Shown: positions 60,955 through 64,000 of the stretch, one piece after another
Position numbering within the stretch: position 1 is the stretch's first letter
Layout: each line of letters starts with the position of its first letter
DNA from: Cinnamomum chago
Taxonomy: Eukaryota > Streptophyta > Magnoliopsida > Laurales > Lauraceae
Direction of reading: 5' to 3'
DNA: 64,000 nt
NCBI GenBank assembly: GCA_038049695.1
Contig: CP142456.1
Span: 81,880,422 to 81,944,421, forward strand
The notes under the pieces: generated by a model
Databases searched by the model: none
Seen by the model: only the letters and a program-made list of their open reading frames with translations
Told to the model about the DNA's origin: nothing
Program-made: the position numbers and the translations under genes

Positions 60955-61390
60955 TTCATTGTTCAAACCAGAGTAAAGTGGTCAAAGAAGTTTCTGCTTT
61001 GTCTCTGGATTGAGGCTATTTTTAACCTTTTACTGTGAATTAGCTTTCTTGTTGGATCCGTACCGCTGTAGATCTGTTGAGGGAGAACAACAAACAATGC
61101 AGGCAGCAGTACATGTTACCTACCTATGCTGGAGCAGATGACTGTGAACATATTTATCATTTTCGTCTTTTTTTTTTTTTTTTTGGGGGTAGGTTAGACA
61201 ACTGGCTCGTGAGAGGGTAGGCAACCTAAGCACCCTGGGGTCGACCCTTGTGCGCTTGTGTGACCCATCAGTGCATTGGCTCTCCCCATTTTAGTCTTAT
61301 CCTATAACTGTATTACTGCTTTTAATCTGACAGATGATCTTCTCCTGTGCTTTGCACTCCATTCAGATCAGTGCCATTGTCATAGCAGGT
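58844..61390. other. 3' flank of the CCCH gene
   Basis: The first several hundred bases probably hold the 3' UTR; its end is not determined. A (GA)n tract lies at 60908-60952, and a T-run (61170-61185) precedes a segment that may be a minus-strand retroposon. No further gene seen. Confidence 0.45.
60908..60952. repeat. (GA)n microsatellite
   Basis: Uninterrupted GA dinucleotides over about 45 bp. Confidence 0.95.
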
Positions 61391-61400
61391 GGTTTGGATC

Positions 61401-62114
61401 ATGGTTTAAAATCTCGGTCTCGGTCGCGGTATCGGTCGGGCCGAAAAACCGATATGATATCGGTATCGGTCGCGGATATCGGTCCGTCGCGGTAATCGCG
61501 GTGTGAATTTTTTTTTTAATCCAAAAAAATTCGCAAAAATATCCAAAAAATCCAGAATATTAGAAAATGCTGGAAAACTATATTTGTTTCCATTAGTAAC
61601 AACAATAAATCAAAATCTCGGTCACCTTAAGTTATGAGTCCTGTCTGTGTTACAGACTCGCAGTTCAGTGTCTTTTTTCCAGTATTTCATATAATGCAAA
61701 CATTATTTATGACTATGAGTAGATGTAGATATATCATCTACATACTATTAATAAGCCTTTGGTATCACAAATATCCTAACAAGTAACAACAATTATTTTT
61801 TGCAAAACAAAAATTAATAATATCATTTTCAAAATCCTAAATATATAGATCTAACATAAAAGTATGTAGATCTATCATTTACACACCATACAATGATCAT
61901 GAATCATTAAAACAATATATTTATGATGAAATCCCCAAAAAATGATATATTATAATTCAAATATTAAAAAGTCCGAAAATAAAAAAAATTGAAAAAAAAT
62001 TTCAAAATCATGTGTATGAGTAGATCTAGCATGAAAGTATATAGATCTAACTTATAAATGAAGAAAACAACACAATTACACAAGTGAGTAAGTGACAAAC
62101 CTCTATGCTTCATC

Positions 62115-62158
<44 letters not shown>

Positions 62159-62355
62159 GAGATAATCATCATCTCGGCCGATATCTCGGCCGAGATGAAA
62201 AAAATCCCGAGATATTGAAAATCTCGGCCATCTCGGCCGAGACTTTGGAGAATCTGGGCCGAGTCCGATATCTCAGCGAGATATCGGACCGGTCACGGCC
62301 GAGACCGGTTCATCTCGGCCGAGATGAACCGGTCTCGGCCGAGATTTTAACCCAT
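61401..62355. mobile_element. Mutator-like non-autonomous element with TCTCGGCCGAGA palindromes
   Basis: Left end ATGGTTTAAAATCTCGG and right end CCGAGATTTTAACCCAT are inverted repeats, flanked by identical 9-bp copies of GGTTTGGAT (61391-61399, 62356-62364), which fits Mutator-like insertion. Both subterminal regions are packed with CTCGG/CCGAG motifs, and the right one has many perfect TCTCGGCCGAGA palindromes. An A-run of about 38 bp (62119-62156) lies just before the right array. No transposase. Confidence 0.85.
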
Positions 62356-62364
62356 GGTTTGGAT

Positions 62365-64000
62365 GCACGCTTCTGCAGGAGAAAATTTCCCCTTATCCGA
62401 CACCAACCTTCCTTTTTGTGGCTTTCAGTAAGAATGTATGTTAATTAAATTAGCCAGAATAAACATAAGAACGAGCCCTTCAACAAGATTCAATGGATTG
62501 AAATGAAGCACAATCGAATATAGTACCAAGTGAACTTCACTAGTAGAGGACGTTTTTTTCTTTTGGTTCCTGCCTGCCCTATTGGCTGTAGGGCCTGCCA
62601 TAAAAAAAAGTTTCTTGCCCTTGATCAAAGCGCTCAACTCCAGTTTGTGGCATGTGAGTAAATTAAAGGTCTATTTCTGTCTGGGTTTTATTTATTTATT
62701 TATTCATTTAATGGTATAAACCCTCCTATTCATATGTACCGGGTAAAACTATGCGAGGTGGCCAATGAAATTAAGCATCCAACACAAGTCCATGGCCAAC
62801 TAAGCTACTACTCGATGGTTGTAGAACATAGAATTTATTATTATTATTTTTTTTATGAAATAAGTCTGCCACAGCCCTTCTCATACGGCCTACCTTAATG
62901 CATGCCAATCACTGTAGGGTAATATTGGAAAGGTCCAATGTGGATCAAATGCTGCTCCGTTTCTACTAGTGCAGTGTTTTTCTATCAGAGATCAGAATCA
63001 GAATTAGGTCGTGACTCGTGAGTACTGATTCTTGGAAGATTTGTTAGTTAGGACATGGATTGAACACAAGTATGGCTAATGGGCCCATTACAGAATAAAA
63101 ATGGAGTGTGATAAGATTTGAAGGGTCTACTCTAGGCATGATTGAGCTGGGTGACAAGTGCACTTGTTAACTTAACCAATCAGCCAAGTGTGCTCCATAG
63201 GGCCATGCCAATTATCAATTAGGAGGGAGACTAGGACCCTGTACATGTGACCATCACCCACTGTCGGATTTAGAACTAAGATTGAGTTAGCCATGTATGA
63301 CTAGTGTTTCATTTCATTAATGGAATGCAATTTATATAGTACTAAAGAGGAGAATAATTACATACGGCAAGGTCAAATCAAATCTGCACATAAATGACCT
63401 TCATTCCAAGGATTTTAAAAGGTCAAACTGTGGATCCAAGGCCACTGATCTTCTTCAATAAAAGCTGAGTGCCATCAATGGATTGAAGAAAATTATGATT
63501 TTAGTACTAAAAATTATATTTTACTAATAATTCTAATTATCTGCTAAATGGGGCCCACAATTAGATGGTCCACGTTGTCTATTTAATGACAACTTTACAC
63601 CTGATGACCGGATGAAATTTCAGTTAAATCAGAGTTGTATCCACTGTTGGGTAGGACAAACGATGCTTCCTGATATAATTGTCCGACCCTTCCTGATATA
63701 AGGAGAGTTAGTGACAGCACTGCAACAAAATGACGAGGAGGAGATAAACTTTGTGCCACACAATTCATTCAGTTAGCAGTGTTACATACCCACCTAAGGA
63801 GTAGGGGGAGAAGAAGCCCAAGATTTACCAAGTGTGCATAAGGCATGGATTTGCTCCCCATCTCGTTTTTGAAAGCGTCCCAAATTTGCCAGTATGAAAC
63901 TACAATACTGAAACTCTCCAGATAATTATCCAATAATATTATCAGCAGAACAGGTCCTTTTTTTTTTTTATAACTAGTAGTAGGCAACCAAGTTTCATTG
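62365..64000. other. Intergenic, no gene seen
   Basis: Contains TTTATTTA repeats (62688-62710) and T-runs, the last at 63958-63969. No gene or element boundaries recognised to the window end. Confidence 0.5.

Overview
The window is plant nuclear DNA. Introns follow the GT-AG rule, there are two recognisable plant gene families, and the intergenic space is packed with angiosperm transposons (a Cassandra-type TRIM carrying 5S rRNA sequence, RTE and L1 LINEs, CACTA, hAT, Mutator-like and PIF/Harbinger elements, tRNA-derived SINEs). Intron lengths and transposon load fit a medium or large angiosperm genome. The sequence alone does not fix the species; a magnoliid or early-diverging eudicot is only a guess.

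Only two protein-coding genes are supported, both on the + strand. At 2003-3532 lies a two-exon gene for a 151-residue ROP-interactive CRIB-motif protein of the RIC2/RIC4 type, an effector of ROP GTPases. At 49724-58843 lies a seven-exon gene for a 452-residue protein with five CCCH zinc fingers, of the ZFN1/ZFN3 group. From memory, Arabidopsis RIC4 (At5g16490) and ZFN3 (At5g16540) are also near neighbours, so this pair may be an old conserved neighbourhood whose gap has here been filled with about 46 kb of transposon debris. Nothing else suggests that the two genes work together.

Layout: 1-1872 intergenic with a broken hAT end; 2003-3532 RIC gene; 4828-5490 a Tourist-like MITE with a sibling inserted in it; 6862-7053 a foldback MITE with a 9-bp target duplication; 7140-9878 a probable solo LTR; 10164-12819 a CACTA element holding a three-LTR Cassandra array; 12847-13336 an inverted-repeat element with palindromes; 14274-14710 an L1 insertion; 15985-21590 an RTE LINE split by a solo LTR that is itself split by a hAT element; 22500-25500 worn Copia remains; 26035-27100 an L1 remnant holding a TRIM; 27175-35450 a run of RTE LINEs with nested TRIM, hAT and Mutator-like pieces and an antisense L1; 35722-37826 a tandem duplication of about 1 kb; 41616-42648 two hAT-like elements; 45096-47632 three SINEs; 49724-58843 the CCCH gene, with SINE, LINE and Mutator-like insertions in its introns; 61401-62355 a Mutator-like element full of TCTCGGCCGAGA palindromes; then plain intergenic DNA.

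No new multi-gene system was found. The most unusual structures are the nested insertions, several of which can be dated relative to one another from exact target-site duplications, and the Cassandra array inside a CACTA element. Annotation rests on reading motifs, splice sites and terminal repeats by eye; family assignments of transposons should be read as best matches.
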